DNA of 64,000 nucleotides. It comes from Bacteroidales bacterium (lineage in GTDB: Bacteria > Bacteroidota > Bacteroidia > Bacteroidales > F082). A model generated the notes under the pieces. It was given only the letters and a program-made list of their open reading frames with translations. It did not search any database and was not told the DNA's origin. Shown here in pieces: positions 1-9,402 of the stretch. Positions within the stretch are counted from its first letter, which is position 1; each line of letters opens with the position of its first letter. The stretch spans positions 62,001 to 126,000 of the forward strand of contig JAFUVT010000019.1 in assembly GCA_017477425.1 (NCBI GenBank). Direction: 5' to 3'. Both the position numbers and the translations under genes were made by a program.

Positions 1-2
1 AT

Positions 3-1301
3 CCCAAAGTTCTGAAAGCCAAATGGAAATACTTCCAAACCGCCTTTGAAAAGCAATGGAACGATTTGAAAGACACCGCTGATTTCCAACAGTTTATCGA
101 AGAAAACAATGACTGGCTGCCCGACTATGCCCAATATTGCGCCGAGCGCGACGGCAACAGCACAGAAATCCACTTCTTCCTGCAATACCATTGCGACAAG
201 CAACTGCGCGAAGCAGTCAACTATCTGCACGACAAGGGCCTGCTGCTGAAAGGCGACATTCCGATTGGAGTTAACCCCAAAGGCGTGGACGTGAAAAGCC
301 ATCCCGAACTATTCAACCGGGACGTGCAAGTGGGTGCCCCACCAGACGACTTCGCCTACGAGGGACAAAACTGGGGCTTCCCGTCCTACAATTGGGTAGC
401 GATGGCCAAGGACAATTACGCTTGGTGGCGCCGCCGCCTGCAAGTGATGGCACGCTACTTCGACGCCTACCGCATCGACCACATCTTGGGCTTCTTCCGC
501 ATCTGGGAAATACCGAAAACCGTGAAGTCGGGACTGTTGGGGCACTTCTCCCCTGCCCTGCCTTTGAGTGTGGAAGAGATTGAAAACCAAGGCTTTCATT
601 TCGTCAAAAGCAAACACCTGAAGAAAGGCTTGAACACCCTTTTCATCCCCGACCCGTACGACAGCGAGAAACTGCATCCCCGCATCGAACTACAAAAAAC
701 CGCACTATACCAATCCCTGCCCGACGACCAAAAACAGGCCCTCGACCGAATTTACGAAGACTTCTATTACCATCGCCACAACGAGTTTTGGAAGCAACAA
801 GCCTTGAAAAAATTGCCCGCTTTGGTCAACGCCACCAATATGATTGCCTGCGGCGAAGACCTTGGCATGATTCCCGCCTCCGTGCCCGAAGCGATGAAAG
901 AATTGGGCATCATGAGCCTTGAAGTGCAACGGATACCCAAAATATTCGGCCATCCATTCGTGCAGGCCGAAGACCTGCCCGAGAACTGCGTCTATACCAC
1001 CGGCACCCACGACATGCCCACCCTGCGCAGCTGGCTTGAAGAAGACCGCGTCCGCGCCAGACAATTCCTTGATTACTTGGACATTGACGACCGAAAAATC
1101 ACGGCAAACACCATCAGAAAGATATTGGAAAAGCACTTGGACAGTCCATCGAAGTGGAATATCTATCCGATGCAAGACCTCTTGGATTGCGACGAGCAAA
1201 ATTGGTCGCCCAACCCCGTGGACGACCAAATCAATGTTCCGGCCAACCCGAAAAACCAGTGGAAATGGCGGATGAAAATTCCGTTGGAAGAGTTGTGGTA
1301 A
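3..1301 (+). CDS. malQ: 4-alpha-glucanotransferase (GH77, amylomaltase), 3' part
   Basis: The reading frame is open from the window edge, so this is the C-terminal 432 residues of a longer protein; a TTG at 66 is not a credible start. GH77 enzymes transfer alpha-1,4-glucan segments and release glucose in cytoplasmic maltodextrin and glycogen metabolism. Visible family signatures, numbered from the first visible codon: YRIDHILGFFRIWEIP with the nucleophile Asp at 159, CGEDLGMIP with the acid/base Glu at 285, and TGTHDMPTLRSW with the transition-state Asp at 337. Bacteroidota homologues usually carry N-terminal starch-binding domains, which would lie outside the window. deoC follows about 40 bases downstream behind its own promoter-like element. 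Function is secure; full length cannot be judged. Confidence 0.93.
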   Translation, partial: PKVLKAKWKYFQTAFEKQWNDLKDTADFQQFIEENNDWLPDYAQYCAERDGNSTEIHFFLQYHCDKQLREAVNYLHDKGLLLKGDIPIGVNPKGVDVKSHPELFNRDVQVGAPPDDFAYEGQNWGFPSYNWVAMAKDNYAWWRRRLQVMARYFDAYRIDHILGFFRIWEIPKTVKSGLLGHFSPALPLSVEEIENQGFHFVKSKHLKKGLNTLFIPDPYDSEKLHPRIELQKTALYQSLPDDQKQALDRIYEDFYYHRHNEFWKQQALKKLPALVNATNMIACGEDLGMIPASVPEAMKELGIMSLEVQRIPKIFGHPFVQAEDLPENCVYTTGTHDMPTLRSWLEEDRVRARQFLDYLDIDDRKITANTIRKILEKHLDSPSKWNIYPMQDLLDCDEQNWSPNPVDDQINVPANPKNQWKWRMKIPLEELW

Positions 1302-1313
1302 TGAATAATTGTC

Positions 1314-1321
1314 TATTTTTG
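1314..1321 (+). promoter_or_regulatory. TAnnTTTG -7 element upstream of deoC
   Basis: TATTTTTG matches the Bacteroidota -7 consensus. A TTG at 1293-1295 lies 18 bases upstream, close to the expected -33 spacing. It would give a short leader before the ATG at 1342. Confidence 0.5.
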
Positions 1322-1341
1322 AAGCCTAAATACAAACCATT

Positions 1342-2181
1342 ATGCAATTCAAACCCTACAACCATACCGAAGCCGCGCTCAACGAGCGCATCAACCTGAT
1401 TCTCAACGAAGAGAAGAAAAAAGGCAACGAACGCGAAGCCTTGAAAACCATCTTCCAAAGCATCGACTTTACCACCTTGGAAGCCTTCGACAACGAAGCG
1501 AAAATCAACGACTTCTGCGCTAAAGCGCTGGCTTTCCCGAAGGAAAAGCCACACCTCTCGGTGCCGGCCATCTGCATTTACAGCCCCTTCATCCGTCAGG
1601 CCAAGCAACTACTGGCGGGTAGCAACATCCGCGTGGCCACAGTGGCCTGCGCCTTCCCCTCGGGCATGATGCCTTTCGACCTGAAAGTCAAGGAGGTGGA
1701 ATATTGCGTCAACGAGGGCGCCGATGAGGTGGATATGGTCATCTCGCGCGGCACTTTCCTCGCCGGAAGACACGACGAGGTCTTCAACGAAATCAAGACC
1801 ATCAAGGCGACCTGCGGCGACAAGGCCCGCCTGAAAGTCATCCTCGAAACGGGCGAACTGAAGACCGTGCAGAACATCCGCAAGGCCAGCGAACTGGCCA
1901 TCCTCGCTGGCGCCGACTTCATTAAGACCTCGACGGGCAAGGTGCCAGTGGCCACCACGCCTTTGGCCGCCATCGTCATGATCGACACCATTAAGGAATA
2001 TTACCAAGCCACAGGCAAAAAAGTCGGCTTCAAGCCTGCGGGCGGTATGAAAACGCCCGACGACGCGCTCACCTATTATTATTTAGTGAAAAACATCCTC
2101 GGCAACGACTGGCTCAACCCGAACCTCTTCCGCGTAGGCACGAGCCGCCTTGCCGGATTCATCCTCGAACAAATCAAATAA
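1342..2181 (+). CDS. deoC: Deoxyribose-phosphate aldolase
   Basis: Class I aldolase that splits 2-deoxyribose-5-phosphate into acetaldehyde and glyceraldehyde-3-phosphate in deoxynucleoside catabolism, in the cytoplasm. The 279-residue TIM-barrel protein shows LKVILETGELKT, the Schiff-base region ADFIKTSTGK (Lys195), and VGFKPAGGMKTPDDA with the second conserved lysine. It is slightly longer than the E. coli enzyme (259) and resembles the DeoC/LacD long form common in Bacteroidota, with an N-terminal helix-rich extension. It starts at an ATG behind a TAnnTTTG element and is followed after 8 bases by an OsmC-family gene and then a TSCPD gene, which suggests one transcript. Confidence 0.95.
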   Translation: MQFKPYNHTEAALNERINLILNEEKKKGNEREALKTIFQSIDFTTLEAFDNEAKINDFCAKALAFPKEKPHLSVPAICIYSPFIRQAKQLLAGSNIRVATVACAFPSGMMPFDLKVKEVEYCVNEGADEVDMVISRGTFLAGRHDEVFNEIKTIKATCGDKARLKVILETGELKTVQNIRKASELAILAGADFIKTSTGKVPVATTPLAAIVMIDTIKEYYQATGKKVGFKPAGGMKTPDDALTYYYLVKNILGNDWLNPNLFRVGTSRLAGFILEQIK

Positions 2182-2189
2182 CACACGAT

Positions 2190-2600
2190 ATGGCAACAAT
2201 AAAAGGAACCTACAAAGGCAATCTCCGCAATGAAATGACTCATGTGCAATCGGGCAACACCATCATCACCGACGCACCCACCGACAACCACGGCAAAGGC
2301 GAAGCCTTCTCGCCCACCGACCTCGCCTGCGGCGCCCTCGCCGCCTGCATGATGACCATCATGGGCATCAGCGCGCAAGGACATAAATTCGACATCGATG
2401 GCACCACCTACGAGGTGAAAAAGACCATGAACGCCGACCCACGCCGCATTGGACAGATCGACATCGTGTTCAACTTCCCCGCCAAGGAATACACCGAGAA
2501 ACAGAAAGCCTTGCTTTGGGCCGCCGCCGAAAGCTGCCCTGTGGGTCGCTCGCTGCACCCCGACATCATCGTCAACATCACCATGAACTTCCAAGCCTGA
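2190..2600 (+). CDS. OsmC/Ohr family peroxiredoxin-like protein
   Basis: 136-residue OsmC-fold protein. The family reduces organic hydroperoxides using two cysteines. Both are present in the expected contexts: one in the helix segment TDLACGALAACMMTIMG and one in ESCPVGRSLHPDIIV. The central beta-strand region with VNITMNF at the end is typical. It lies 8 bases after deoC and shares one base with the next gene (TGATG stop-start overlap at 2598-2602), so translational coupling is likely. Whether it belongs to the OsmC, Ohr or YhfA subgroup cannot be settled by eye. Confidence 0.9.
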   Translation: MATIKGTYKGNLRNEMTHVQSGNTIITDAPTDNHGKGEAFSPTDLACGALAACMMTIMGISAQGHKFDIDGTTYEVKKTMNADPRRIGQIDIVFNFPAKEYTEKQKALLWAAAESCPVGRSLHPDIIVNITMNFQA

Positions 2601-2851
2601 TGAAATACACCTACAGAACCCAAGGCACTTGCAGCCAAGCCATCGAGTTTGAAATCGAGGACGGCATAGTCAGGAACGTGCAGTTCTACGGCGGCTGCAA
2701 CGGCAACACGCAAGGCGTGGCCACCCTCGTGGATGGCATGAAAGCCGAAGACGTCATCGCCAAGCTGGAAGGCATCCGCTGCGGCTTCAAGGGCACCTCC
2801 TGCCCCGACCAGCTGGCCAAAGCCTTACGACAAGCCATTGCGAACAACTAA
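2600..2851 (+). CDS. TSCPD domain protein (TIGR03905-like)
   Basis: 83-residue protein beginning at the ATG that overlaps the OsmC-family stop codon; an in-frame longer reading from 2516 runs inside the previous gene and is not favoured. It consists almost entirely of a TSCPD domain, with GGCNGNTQGVATLVDGM in the middle and GTSCPDQLAKAL near the end. The same module occurs at the C-terminus of vitamin-B12-dependent ribonucleotide reductases (NrdJ). As a free-standing protein its role is not established. The cysteines of CNGN, RCGF and SCPD could bind a metal. Its stop codon overlaps the convergent GH20 stop by 4 bases. Confidence 0.85.
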   Translation: MKYTYRTQGTCSQAIEFEIEDGIVRNVQFYGGCNGNTQGVATLVDGMKAEDVIAKLEGIRCGFKGTSCPDQLAKALRQAIANN

Positions 2852-4677
2852 CCACCCGTATAACGTATTCCATCAACTTCTCGCACTGTTCCATCAGGAG
2901 ACGACATCATAGGAATAAAAGCAAAACCCCACCGAAGGCCTTTGTAGGTCTTCGGTGTTTTTATTTCCACTCGGTTCCCACCTTCATTCAAGTGAATCTG
3001 AACGGGCTGACGCATCCAATAGAGTTGCTCGTCGGTGAATGGTTCCTCCTCCTCGGGCTTGCCCCAAGTGTTGAAGTGATAGTCATATTTTCCAGGCTCT
3101 TGCCAAGGCTGCAAAGGCAAGATTTCCTTCCCGTTGACGAAACATTGGCAGCCTCCTTCCCATTGGCCTTGCTCACCAATGCCATAGCCGTTGCGGTTGG
3201 ACCGCGCCGGCACGCAAAAGCCCACCCAAGCCTCGATGTCCATGTCACGCTCCACCTTAATGATGGTCTGGGCCATGGCCACGGCAGTATCACCAATATT
3301 AATATGCTTCGACAGGCACAAAGCATCCAAGTCAACAGCGCCACCATAGGCTATCACTGGCTCTTTGTCATCAATTTGCACCCGCCACTCGATTTGCGAA
3401 TTGGCCACCCAACGCATCTTCCCCTTGTGGAAACGGTCACGATGCATCGTCATCTTTTCCTCAAAATGGGCCAAGCGTGATCCAGCCTCCGTCAAAGGGC
3501 CTGGCGGTAGGTTTTCGTTTTCCACCTCACCAGCATTGCCGCCGTTCCAGAAACGCTCCGCGTAGGCCATCATGCCATTAATCATCCCGTTATGCAGAGC
3601 GATGTTTTCCTTATTGTCGACGCGGACGTCGTTCCACAAACAAAGAATGCCACCCAAGGCCTTCGTCGTGTCGGGTACGGCTTGTGCAGCCGCAGTATGC
3701 AAGAAACAACGGCTCGTGAACAGCATCGGGTCGTAGTAATTCAGATAACCCACAAAAGAATCGAGGTACTTGCCGCCTTTGGCCGAAGCAGCGGCATTCG
3801 ACCCCGCCGCCTCGTTCCAAATCTGCCGTACCACGCCTTCCGAGGCAGGCAAACCCGGATCCCATGCGATAGGATGCCGGTCGTATTTTTTCACCACGTT
3901 TTCGAGCCATTGCATAAAACCCTGTGGATCTTCAATCCAGACCTCGTCAGAGCCGATATGGAAATAGGGGCAGTCGCTCTTCGGGATCTCACTGAAGAAC
4001 TCGTCGAGGCACTGCTCCAGCACCTTGCGGGCTTCTTCCGAATCCATCGCGAAGCCAAAAGCATTCTTGAAAAAGGTGGAATGGCCTGGCATGTCGATTT
4101 CGGGCACCACGGTGATGCCATGCTCACGAGCGTAGGCAATCACCTCGCGAATCTCGTCATAAGTGTAGAACTTCCCTTCGTCGCGACCTTCCCGCTGATA
4201 TTGAGGGTCGTTGAGCTGCGGAAAAATCCCGCACTCGATGCGCCAAGCGGGATAGTCGGTCAGATGCCAATGAAAATAGTTCAGTTTGTAGAAACTCATC
4301 AGGTCAAGGGTTTCTTTGAGCAGGCTGACGGGCTGATAGTTGCGTCCCGTGTCGTGCATGAAGCCACGGAAAGGATAACTCGCCCAATCGTGGATTTCCG
4401 CTTCAGGCACCTTGCCATCCTCGTCCTGCAGTTGAGCCAGCGTGTTTTTCGCCCAAACCAGATTTCCCGAAATCACCGCTTCCCCTTTCCGAATCAAAAG
4501 TTGATACTCATCAGGGTTTTGGAACACTTTTTCCCTATCCACTGAAACGGATTTCAGCGCATATTTATCTCCGCTAAGGAAGTGAAAATCTTTCGGCTCC
4601 GGAACAATCTGACCATAGCTCATCGACCAATTAACCCCTGCCATGAAAAGCAGCAAAATCATGAAAAATCGCTTCAT
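2848..4677 (-). CDS. Secreted beta-N-acetylhexosaminidase (GH20)
   Basis: 609-residue glycosidase that removes terminal GlcNAc or GalNAc from glycans. A hydrophobic signal peptide covers about residues 1-22. A GH20b-type N-terminal segment is followed by the catalytic barrel: FMHDTGRNYQPVSLLKETLD, NYFHWHLTDYPAWRIE and HGITVVPEIDMPGHS are typical, and the catalytic Asp-Glu pair is in HIGSDEVW (Asp244, Glu245). The usual glycine before the DE pair is serine here. The C-terminal about 150 residues form an all-beta accessory domain with the end sequence GLRWGFAFIP. No T9SS domain is visible. Located convergent to the TSCPD gene and divergent from the cyclo-ligase gene. Likely periplasmic or surface mucin or host-glycan degradation. 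Confidence 0.92.
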   Translation of the reverse strand: MKRFFMILLLFMAGVNWSMSYGQIVPEPKDFHFLSGDKYALKSVSVDREKVFQNPDEYQLLIRKGEAVISGNLVWAKNTLAQLQDEDGKVPEAEIHDWASYPFRGFMHDTGRNYQPVSLLKETLDLMSFYKLNYFHWHLTDYPAWRIECGIFPQLNDPQYQREGRDEGKFYTYDEIREVIAYAREHGITVVPEIDMPGHSTFFKNAFGFAMDSEEARKVLEQCLDEFFSEIPKSDCPYFHIGSDEVWIEDPQGFMQWLENVVKKYDRHPIAWDPGLPASEGVVRQIWNEAAGSNAAASAKGGKYLDSFVGYLNYYDPMLFTSRCFLHTAAAQAVPDTTKALGGILCLWNDVRVDNKENIALHNGMINGMMAYAERFWNGGNAGEVENENLPPGPLTEAGSRLAHFEEKMTMHRDRFHKGKMRWVANSQIEWRVQIDDKEPVIAYGGAVDLDALCLSKHINIGDTAVAMAQTIIKVERDMDIEAWVGFCVPARSNRNGYGIGEQGQWEGGCQCFVNGKEILPLQPWQEPGKYDYHFNTWGKPEEEEPFTDEQLYWMRQPVQIHLNEGGNRVEIKTPKTYKGLRWGFAFIPMMSSPDGTVREVDGIRYTGG

Positions 4678-4746
4678 TGGAATAGTTTTTGAGCGGTAAA
4701 AATACGAATTTCCGCCCTTTCAAGACCATTTCTCAACTTTGTTTCA

Positions 4747-4754
4747 TATTTTTG
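4747..4754 (+). promoter_or_regulatory. TAnnTTTG -7 element for the cyclo-ligase gene
   Basis: TATTTTTG lies 20 bases upstream of the ATG at 4774, in the divergent gap between GH20 and this gene. No convincing -33 element was found. Confidence 0.45.
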
Positions 4755-4773
4755 TCGGAAAAATCAGCACAAT

Positions 4774-5298
4774 ATGGACAAAAAAGAACTTCGTGCCCAC
4801 ATCAAGGCACTCAAAAAGCAACACACGAAAGAGCAACTCCTTGAACAATCGGAGAGAATCATGGCCAAGTTGGAGCGTCATCCCGACTTCATGAGAGCCA
4901 ATAAAGTTATGCTTTACAGTGCCTTGCCCGACGAGGTACAGACCCAGGCCTTCCTCGAAAAATGGCACCTCAAGAAGCAAATCATCCTGCCCACCGTGGT
5001 CGGCGACGACATCATCCCGGTAGAATATGCCCGCGACACCGATTTTGCCGTAGGCGACTTCAACATCTTGGAGCCTCAAAACGAACCCTATACCGGAGAC
5101 TTCGATCTCATCATCGTGCCTGGTGTCGCCTTCGACAGGGCAGGTAACCGTTTAGGTCGCGGGCGCGGCTACTACGACCGTTTCCTCAGTCAGCATCTCG
5201 AGGTGAAACGCATCGGCATCTGCTTCGATTTCCAACTCGTCGACGAGGTGCCAGCCGAAGCTTTCGACATCAAAATGGACGAAATCATTTCCTGCTGA
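4774..5298 (+). CDS. 5-formyltetrahydrofolate cyclo-ligase
   Basis: 174-residue enzyme that converts 5-formyl-THF to 5,10-methenyl-THF with ATP, salvaging folate in the cytoplasm. The diagnostic C-terminal loop GRLGRGRGYYDRFL is complete (residues about 127-140), preceded by LIIVPGVAFD. The N-terminus starts with the lysine-rich helix KKELRAHIKALKKQ expected for the family, and the length matches family members. It is monocistronic as far as can be seen: its own upstream TAnnTTTG element, and a further one in the gap before the C10 protease. Confidence 0.93.
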   Translation: MDKKELRAHIKALKKQHTKEQLLEQSERIMAKLERHPDFMRANKVMLYSALPDEVQTQAFLEKWHLKKQIILPTVVGDDIIPVEYARDTDFAVGDFNILEPQNEPYTGDFDLIIVPGVAFDRAGNRLGRGRGYYDRFLSQHLEVKRIGICFDFQLVDEVPAEAFDIKMDEIISC

Positions 5299-5352
5299 AG
5301 AAAAAAAGGTGATTTCTTTTCCATTTCCAACTCGTCGTTTTGATAAAATGCT

Positions 5353-5360
5353 TATTTTTG
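5353..5360 (+). promoter_or_regulatory. TAnnTTTG -7 element for the C10 protease
   Basis: TATTTTTG 40 bases upstream of the ATG at 5401. The gap between the two genes is AT-rich and holds no other recognisable signal. Confidence 0.45.
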
Positions 5361-5400
5361 AGGCCTTTTTGGAAAACATTTTACAGAAAAACACCGAACT

Positions 5401-8175
5401 ATGAGAAAACAACTTTTATCGCTGCTCGTCATGCTGCTCGGCGTGACCTCGCTCAACGCCCATCCCGTCGATGTGGCCAAAGCCAAAACTGTCGGCCAAA
5501 AATTTGTCGCCGCGAATTTTGACAACCAACCTAAGTCGAACGAATTACAATTGGTCTATACGGGTGTTTCCACCCGTAACGAGGCCTGTTTCTATGTCTT
5601 CAACTCAGGCGACGAAGGTTTCGTCATCGTCTCGGCTGATGACCGTTTTCGTCCCATCGTGGGCTATTCCGACGAAGGTCCCTTTGCCACTGAAAATATG
5701 TCGCCCGAACTCGCTTTCTACCTGGACAAAATCATCGAGGCGCGCACGAGTCCCAATGTCGTCCTATTTGACGACACCGAGCAGGAATGGCGAAGCGTGA
5801 TGACCACAGGCCGCCTCATCTCGCGCAACAGAGGCCGCGCCGTCGACTACATCTGCACCACCAAATGGAATCAAGACTGGCCTTATAACATGTACGCTCC
5901 CGAAGCCTCCAGCGGTTCTGGTGGCCATTGCTATGCCGGCTGTGTGGCCACGGCCATGAGCCAGGTGATGAAGCGCTGGGATCATCCCACCCAAGGCACA
6001 GGCAGCCATTCATATTATTGCCCTGGCTACGGCTCGCAATCGGCCAACTTCGGCCAAACCACCTATCACTGGGAGCTGATGCCCGACCGTCTCAGTGGCG
6101 CTTCGGAGGAAGAAAAAGAGGCCGTCGCATTGTTCATGTACCATTGCGGTGTGTCCGTTGACATGGGGTTCTCCCCCAGCGGCAGCGGCGCCAATTCGTG
6201 GGACGTGCCCGATGCCATCAACCGCTATTTCTCCTATTCGAGCCATTCCACCCTCAAGACACGCGACAACTACTCGCTCGTCAACTGGCAGAACATGTTG
6301 AAAGAGTCGATCGACCTGGGCTGGCCCCTTTATTATTCAGGCTATAGCAACAGCGGTGGCCACGCCTTCGTTTGCGACGGCTACGACGACAACGACCTGT
6401 TCCACTACAACTGGGGCTGGGGCGGCAGCAGCGACGGCTGGTTTGTGGTCGACGAAATCGACTATGCTGGCTGGGCACAAGCGGTATTCAACTATGTGCC
6501 TTCCGATGTGTATGACTACATGCCCATGCAACCCGAAAACTTGTCGGTGACACCCTCTGGCAATTACGACTATGCTGCCACCCTCGAATGGACCAACCCC
6601 ACCCAAGACATCCATCTCAACACCATCAACGAAATCGAACAAATCGTGGTGACCCGTAACGGCGTAATTGTCCATGTCGAAGAGAACGTAACTCCTGGAG
6701 CTACAATGAGCTACACCGACCACTATATGCCCACCATGGTGCGCTATGCCGTTTATGCCGTCGCACACAACGCGAAAGGTCTTGAGGCCTTCGAAGACGA
6801 TGTCGTCCTTGGCCCCACCTGCAACTGGACCGTCGAAATGACTTCCTCCGACAACGAAGGCTGGCCCGGCGGCTACCTCTCATTCGTCAACACGGCCGGT
6901 GTCGAAGTCGCCCACCTAACACCCGAATCGACCTCGCTAACCCGTACGGTAACATTGCCCCTAGGGCACGTCGACATCATTTGGAAAAACCCCATCACTT
7001 CCGTTGGCCAAATGACTTTCGTCATCAAGAACCAGAATGACGACGTTAAAGCCTCGTTCAGCGGAACCAATAACGACCTCAACAATGGAACGTTCTATAT
7101 CGCCAACAACACCTGCGACGATAAAGAGCTTTATCTCGAAGGTCCACAAAACCTCATCCTCTCCCACTATGGCAACGAAGTGATGCTGGAATGGGATGCC
7201 ATCGAAAGACAAGCCATCAACTACCAGGTCTACCGCGACAACCTCCTGTATGCCGTCACCGACAACACCAGTTACACTGACACCGATGCGACAGGCGTAC
7301 TGCACAGTTACTACGTCACCGCCTTCACCGACGAAGGCGAGACCGACCGCTCCAACATCCGCCACATCACAGCCGACATCGATTGCCAAGCCCCCGCTAA
7401 CATTCGCTACGAAATGACAACCCCCTCCAAAGCCAAGATTTCGTGGGACGCTCCGCAAGACGGAAACCAAACCGGATTCATGCTCTACCGCCGTGCCAAA
7501 GGTGAAGACTTCAGACGCATCAAACTGCTCACCAACACTTTCTATACCGACAACCTCACCTCACAGCCCAACGGCTGCTATGAATACGCCGTCAGTGCCT
7601 ACTACTCCGCCTCCGACTGCGAATCGGCCTATGCCACAGCCCAAGACGATCCCGAACTCAACACGGTGGAAGTCAACAAAGGGATTATCCCGACACACCT
7701 TAGCTTCTACATCCACGAAGGAAGAGTCGTTTTGCAATGGAAAGAAGCCACGATGGTCGACAAATACAGCATCTATCGCGACGGGCAACGCATCGGAAAC
7801 AGCACTAGCACCGACTTCGTTGACTTTGAAGCCACACCATCGCAGTCCTATCGGTACACCGTGACGGGACGCACTGCACACATCGAGTCGAGCCACTCCA
7901 ACGAGGTGTTTATCGATTGGACCACCGACCTCAACGAAAGCGTCGAAGTCCAAGAGGCCATCCTCTACCCCAATCCCACTTCTGGAATGCTCTTCATCGA
8001 AGCCAACGGCTTGCAACAAGTCGGCATATTCAACTTGATGGGACAAGAGGTGTTGCGTCAAACCGTTAGCGATGGACAAGCCAACATCGACATGTCAACC
8101 TTGCCAGAAGGCACGTATTTCGTGAAGCTGATTGGCGAGAAAAACGAGATTAGAAAAGTTGTTAAAATCCAATAA
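5401..8175 (+). CDS. T9SS-sorted C10 family (streptopain-like) cysteine protease
   Basis: 924-residue secreted protease. Signal peptide at about 1-20 (ends LNAHPVD); residues about 20-115 resemble the Spi/inhibitory propeptide (VAKAKTVGQKFVAANF, then FVIVSADDRFRPIVGYS). The catalytic domain has Cys177 in GGHCYAGCVATAMSQVM and His321 in SGGHAFVCDGYDD, followed by NWGWGG. Residues about 380-850 are beta-sandwich, fibronectin III-like modules with repeated YxVYRD motifs. The last about 75 residues form a type A T9SS sorting domain (LYPNPTSGMLFIEA ... LPEGTYFVKL ... VVKIQ). So it is likely exported across the outer membrane and anchored or released. It heads a run of three cysteine protease genes. 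The C10 family includes streptopain and interpain. Confidence 0.93.
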   Translation: MRKQLLSLLVMLLGVTSLNAHPVDVAKAKTVGQKFVAANFDNQPKSNELQLVYTGVSTRNEACFYVFNSGDEGFVIVSADDRFRPIVGYSDEGPFATENMSPELAFYLDKIIEARTSPNVVLFDDTEQEWRSVMTTGRLISRNRGRAVDYICTTKWNQDWPYNMYAPEASSGSGGHCYAGCVATAMSQVMKRWDHPTQGTGSHSYYCPGYGSQSANFGQTTYHWELMPDRLSGASEEEKEAVALFMYHCGVSVDMGFSPSGSGANSWDVPDAINRYFSYSSHSTLKTRDNYSLVNWQNMLKESIDLGWPLYYSGYSNSGGHAFVCDGYDDNDLFHYNWGWGGSSDGWFVVDEIDYAGWAQAVFNYVPSDVYDYMPMQPENLSVTPSGNYDYAATLEWTNPTQDIHLNTINEIEQIVVTRNGVIVHVEENVTPGATMSYTDHYMPTMVRYAVYAVAHNAKGLEAFEDDVVLGPTCNWTVEMTSSDNEGWPGGYLSFVNTAGVEVAHLTPESTSLTRTVTLPLGHVDIIWKNPITSVGQMTFVIKNQNDDVKASFSGTNNDLNNGTFYIANNTCDDKELYLEGPQNLILSHYGNEVMLEWDAIERQAINYQVYRDNLLYAVTDNTSYTDTDATGVLHSYYVTAFTDEGETDRSNIRHITADIDCQAPANIRYEMTTPSKAKISWDAPQDGNQTGFMLYRRAKGEDFRRIKLLTNTFYTDNLTSQPNGCYEYAVSAYYSASDCESAYATAQDDPELNTVEVNKGIIPTHLSFYIHEGRVVLQWKEATMVDKYSIYRDGQRIGNSTSTDFVDFEATPSQSYRYTVTGRTAHIESSHSNEVFIDWTTDLNESVEVQEAILYPNPTSGMLFIEANGLQQVGIFNLMGQEVLRQTVSDGQANIDMSTLPEGTYFVKLIGEKNEIRKVVKIQ

Positions 8176-8186
8176 ATCAAAGTAAT

Positions 8187-9326
8187 ATGAATAAGTTTAC
8201 GAAATTTGGAGCCATAGCCTTTTTGATTGGACTGGGCACCACCACACTCTTCGCACAAGAGAAGGAAGAAGAAAAGTCCATCTATCAGTTCACTGAGACC
8301 GTCAACGTGAAGCATACGCCTGTCGACAACCAAGGCAGCTCAGGCACCTGCTGGTGTTTTGCCGGCGTGGGCTTCGTCGAAGCCGAAATCCTACGCCAAT
8401 ATGGCAAGGAACTTAACCTCTCGGAGATGTATCTCGTCCGCAACGCATGGAACGAGAAAGTGGTGAAATACGTGAAGATGCATGGCCTCAACACCCTCAG
8501 CCAAGGCGGTGAGGTGTGCGACGTGCTGTATATGATCGACAAATATGGCATGATGCCCGAATCGGCATACACTGGCAAAGTGATTGGCGAAGAGCGCCAC
8601 ATGCACAACGAAATGAATGAAGTCATCACCGGCTTCGCCAAATCCGTCACCAAACGTAGCAACGGCAAACTGACGCCCACCTGGCAAAAGGCCATGCCCG
8701 GCATCTTCGACGCCTATCTCGGTGAAGTGCCCGCAGATTTCACTTTCGAAGGCAAGAAATATACGGCCAAGTCGTTCGCCGAAGCCTATCCAATTTCGTC
8801 AGACAACTACGTGGAGATTGCCTCTTTCACCGACCAACCTTTGAACAAGCCCTTTATGGTCGAAATCCCCGACAACTGGACCTGGACGCCTGCCTACAAC
8901 CTCGAGTTCGACAGACTCTTCGAGGCCTTGGACTATGCCCTTGAACATGGATACACCGTGGGCTGGGCGCAGGACGTCAGCGACAAGGGCTTCTCGCGCA
9001 AACTGGGCGTAGCCATCGTCCCCGAGGACTTCGACAACCCGAAACTTTGGGAAGAAGTGGTCAAAGAAAAGACCATCACCGCCGAGGACCATCAGAAGGC
9101 TTTCGACAACTGGGAGACCACCGATGACCACTCGATGCTCATCGTCGGCATCGCCAAGGACCAGAACGGCACCAAATATTATAAGGTAAAGAACTCATGG
9201 GGCGAAGCTGGGCCTTACAAAGGCTATTGGTACTGCTCCGAGTCGTTCGTGCGTCTGCATACGGTGTTCTTTACCTTGCACAAGGACGCGCTTTCGAAGG
9301 CCATGCGCAAAGATTTGGGGCTCTAA
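8187..9326 (+). CDS. Secreted C1B papain-like peptidase (PepC/bleomycin hydrolase type)
   Basis: 379-residue cysteine peptidase. N-terminal signal peptide to about residue 23 (ending TTLFAQE). The catalytic triad is visible: Cys55 in NQGSSGTCWCFAG, His315 in TDDHSMLIVG and Asn336 in VKNSWGE. The PepC/bleomycin hydrolase subfamily is usually cytoplasmic, so the clear signal peptide marks this as an exported Bacteroidota form, probably periplasmic since no T9SS domain is present. It lies 11 bases after the C10 protease and is probably co-transcribed with it. It is a paralogue of the following gene. The enzyme probably trims peptides produced by the larger protease (inference). Confidence 0.92.
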   Translation: MNKFTKFGAIAFLIGLGTTTLFAQEKEEEKSIYQFTETVNVKHTPVDNQGSSGTCWCFAGVGFVEAEILRQYGKELNLSEMYLVRNAWNEKVVKYVKMHGLNTLSQGGEVCDVLYMIDKYGMMPESAYTGKVIGEERHMHNEMNEVITGFAKSVTKRSNGKLTPTWQKAMPGIFDAYLGEVPADFTFEGKKYTAKSFAEAYPISSDNYVEIASFTDQPLNKPFMVEIPDNWTWTPAYNLEFDRLFEALDYALEHGYTVGWAQDVSDKGFSRKLGVAIVPEDFDNPKLWEEVVKEKTITAEDHQKAFDNWETTDDHSMLIVGIAKDQNGTKYYKVKNSWGEAGPYKGYWYCSESFVRLHTVFFTLHKDALSKAMRKDLGL

Positions 9327-9339
9327 TCATTATTTTTCC

Positions 9340-9347
9340 TACTTTTG
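9340..9347 (+). promoter_or_regulatory. TAnnTTTG -7 element before second C1 peptidase
   Basis: TACTTTTG, 55 bases upstream of the ATG at 9403. The stretch between carries short AAATCTT repeats. It suggests the second peptidase can be transcribed separately from the first. Confidence 0.4.
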
Positions 9348-9402
9348 CAATGCCAAATCCTAAATCTTGATTTCTTAAATCTTCAATCTTAAATTATACA
9401 CA